5,783 bases of DNA, taken from contig JBOHVS010000213.1 in NCBI GenBank assembly GCA_050735975.1, forward strand, positions 1 to 5,783, given 5' to 3'. The notes under the pieces were generated by a model. It did no database searches, was not told where the DNA came from, and worked only from the letters and a program-made list of their open reading frames with translations. The stretch is from DATMBL01 sp050735975 (GTDB lineage Bacteria > Desulfobacterota > Binatia > UBA9968). The position numbers were made by a program, and so were the translations under genes. This document shows, in pieces, positions 5,227-5,783 of the stretch. Numbering within the stretch: position 1 is the first letter of the stretch; the number at the start of each line of letters is the position of its first letter.

Positions 5227-5783
5227 ATGACGCCCGAGTTAGAGAAAGCCATCCAAGGGATAGAGCGACTCCGCCAGGAAAACGCTCAGCTTAGAAAAAA
5301 ACTGGGATTAGAGGTTTCTGAACTGAAAGCGGATTACAGCCAATCCGAGCCCACTTCTGCAGCGTCCAACACCGGAGTTGAGGAAGCTCGGGAAGCCCGG
5401 ACCTCCGGAGGACATGGAGTCTCAATTTCTGCCAGGCCGCTTGGCGTTGATTCCAATTTTTTCAGTGAAGAGAAAATAAAGCTTTTTCGGTCGCTCTTCA
5501 GCGGGAGAGAGGATGTCTACGCAGTCTTCTGGTTTAACGAACGAACTGGAAAGAAGGGTTACTCTCCAGCTTGCGAGGATCCATGGAGTTCGAGGAAAGG
5601 AAAAGCAAAGAAGTATCTCCCTTTGACGGATGAAGTTATTTTTAGCCACCTGACCGGAGAGAAAATCATCGGTGTTTATCCGTTGCTCAAAGATGACACG
5701 TGCTGGTTCTTAGCTTGCGACTTCGACAAAGAAGGCTGGGCACTTGATGCTTTGGCATTTCTGAATATCTGCAAAGATTACGG
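5227..5783 (+). CDS. TOTE-type conflict system archaeo-eukaryotic primase protein, N-terminal part (cut by the right window edge)
   Basis: The frame is open from the ATG at 5227 to the window end: 185 residues, with the rest missing. Residues 4-34 form a Leu/Glu/Lys-rich coiled coil (LEKAIQGIERLRQENAQL). A low-complexity linker (35-75) follows, then an archaeo-eukaryotic primase (AEP) domain. KIKLFRSLFSGREDVYAVFW, GYSPAC, YLPLTDEVIFSHLTGE, IIGVYPLL and WFLACDFDKEGW are, from memory, the hallmark order of TOTE-system primases. Asp165 and Asp167 form the metal-binding DxD. In full-length relatives the primase is followed by a superfamily-2 helicase and often a nuclease, and the systems are thought to act against invading DNA. 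The usual Cys cluster between GYSPAC and FLPLTD is absent here. The Shine-Dalgarno is weak (GGA, seven bases before the codon, then A-rich). GC is lower than in the gene before, consistent with transfer. Confidence 0.85.
   Translation, partial: MTPELEKAIQGIERLRQENAQLRKKLGLEVSELKADYSQSEPTSAASNTGVEEAREARTSGGHGVSISARPLGVDSNFFSEEKIKLFRSLFSGREDVYAVFWFNERTGKKGYSPACEDPWSSRKGKAKKYLPLTDEVIFSHLTGEKIIGVYPLLKDDTCWFLACDFDKEGWALDALAFLNICKDY

Noticed and set aside
5422..5649. A 75-residue minus-strand frame opposite the primase gene
   Set aside because: It is fully antisense to the conserved primase domain and has no motif.

Overview
The window is a bacterial chromosomal segment with short intergenic gaps, Shine-Dalgarno sites (AGGAGG, AGGAG) and ATG starts. 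I cannot name a genus. The gene set (amidohydrolase-2, UbiD-type decarboxylase, VOC protein, asparaginase-like and creatininase-like amidohydrolases, and a xanthine-dehydrogenase relic) fits a soil or sediment degrader of aromatic or amide compounds. Hand counts of sample lines suggest uneven base composition. The amidohydrolase, VOC, UbiD and primase genes sit near 45-52% GC, while the asparaginase-like and creatininase-like genes are nearer 60%, so the region may have been assembled from several sources.

Layout. Bases 3-242 (+) are the C-terminal end of an amidohydrolase-2 family protein. Bases 243-659 hold no intact gene, but the minus strand carries a decayed N-terminal fragment of a molybdopterin-binding xanthine dehydrogenase / aldehyde oxidase large subunit. 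Three minus-strand genes follow, in transcription order: asparaginase-like (3768-2824), UbiD-family prFMN-dependent decarboxylase (2646-1162) and VOC/glyoxalase-fold protein (1106-660). The last two are 55 bases apart and very probably co-transcribed. A 583-base divergent region (3769-4351) separates them from a plus-strand creatininase-family amidohydrolase (4352-5092).

After 134 bases of spacer, a plus-strand gene starts at 5227 and runs off the right edge. Its N-terminal coiled coil and archaeo-eukaryotic primase domain (catalytic DxD in CDFDKEGW) match the primase component of TOTE-type conflict systems. This is the most interesting element here: probably the first gene or domain of a defence system next to a catabolic cluster. 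A near-perfect 16-bp palindrome and a repeated half-site lie just upstream and could be its operator.

The metabolic genes suggest a shared theme of C-N hydrolysis and aromatic acid decarboxylation, but no substrate can be assigned from sequence alone. The asparaginase-like protein lacks the usual catalytic Asp of the HGTD motif (HGTF here), so it may not be a standard asparaginase.
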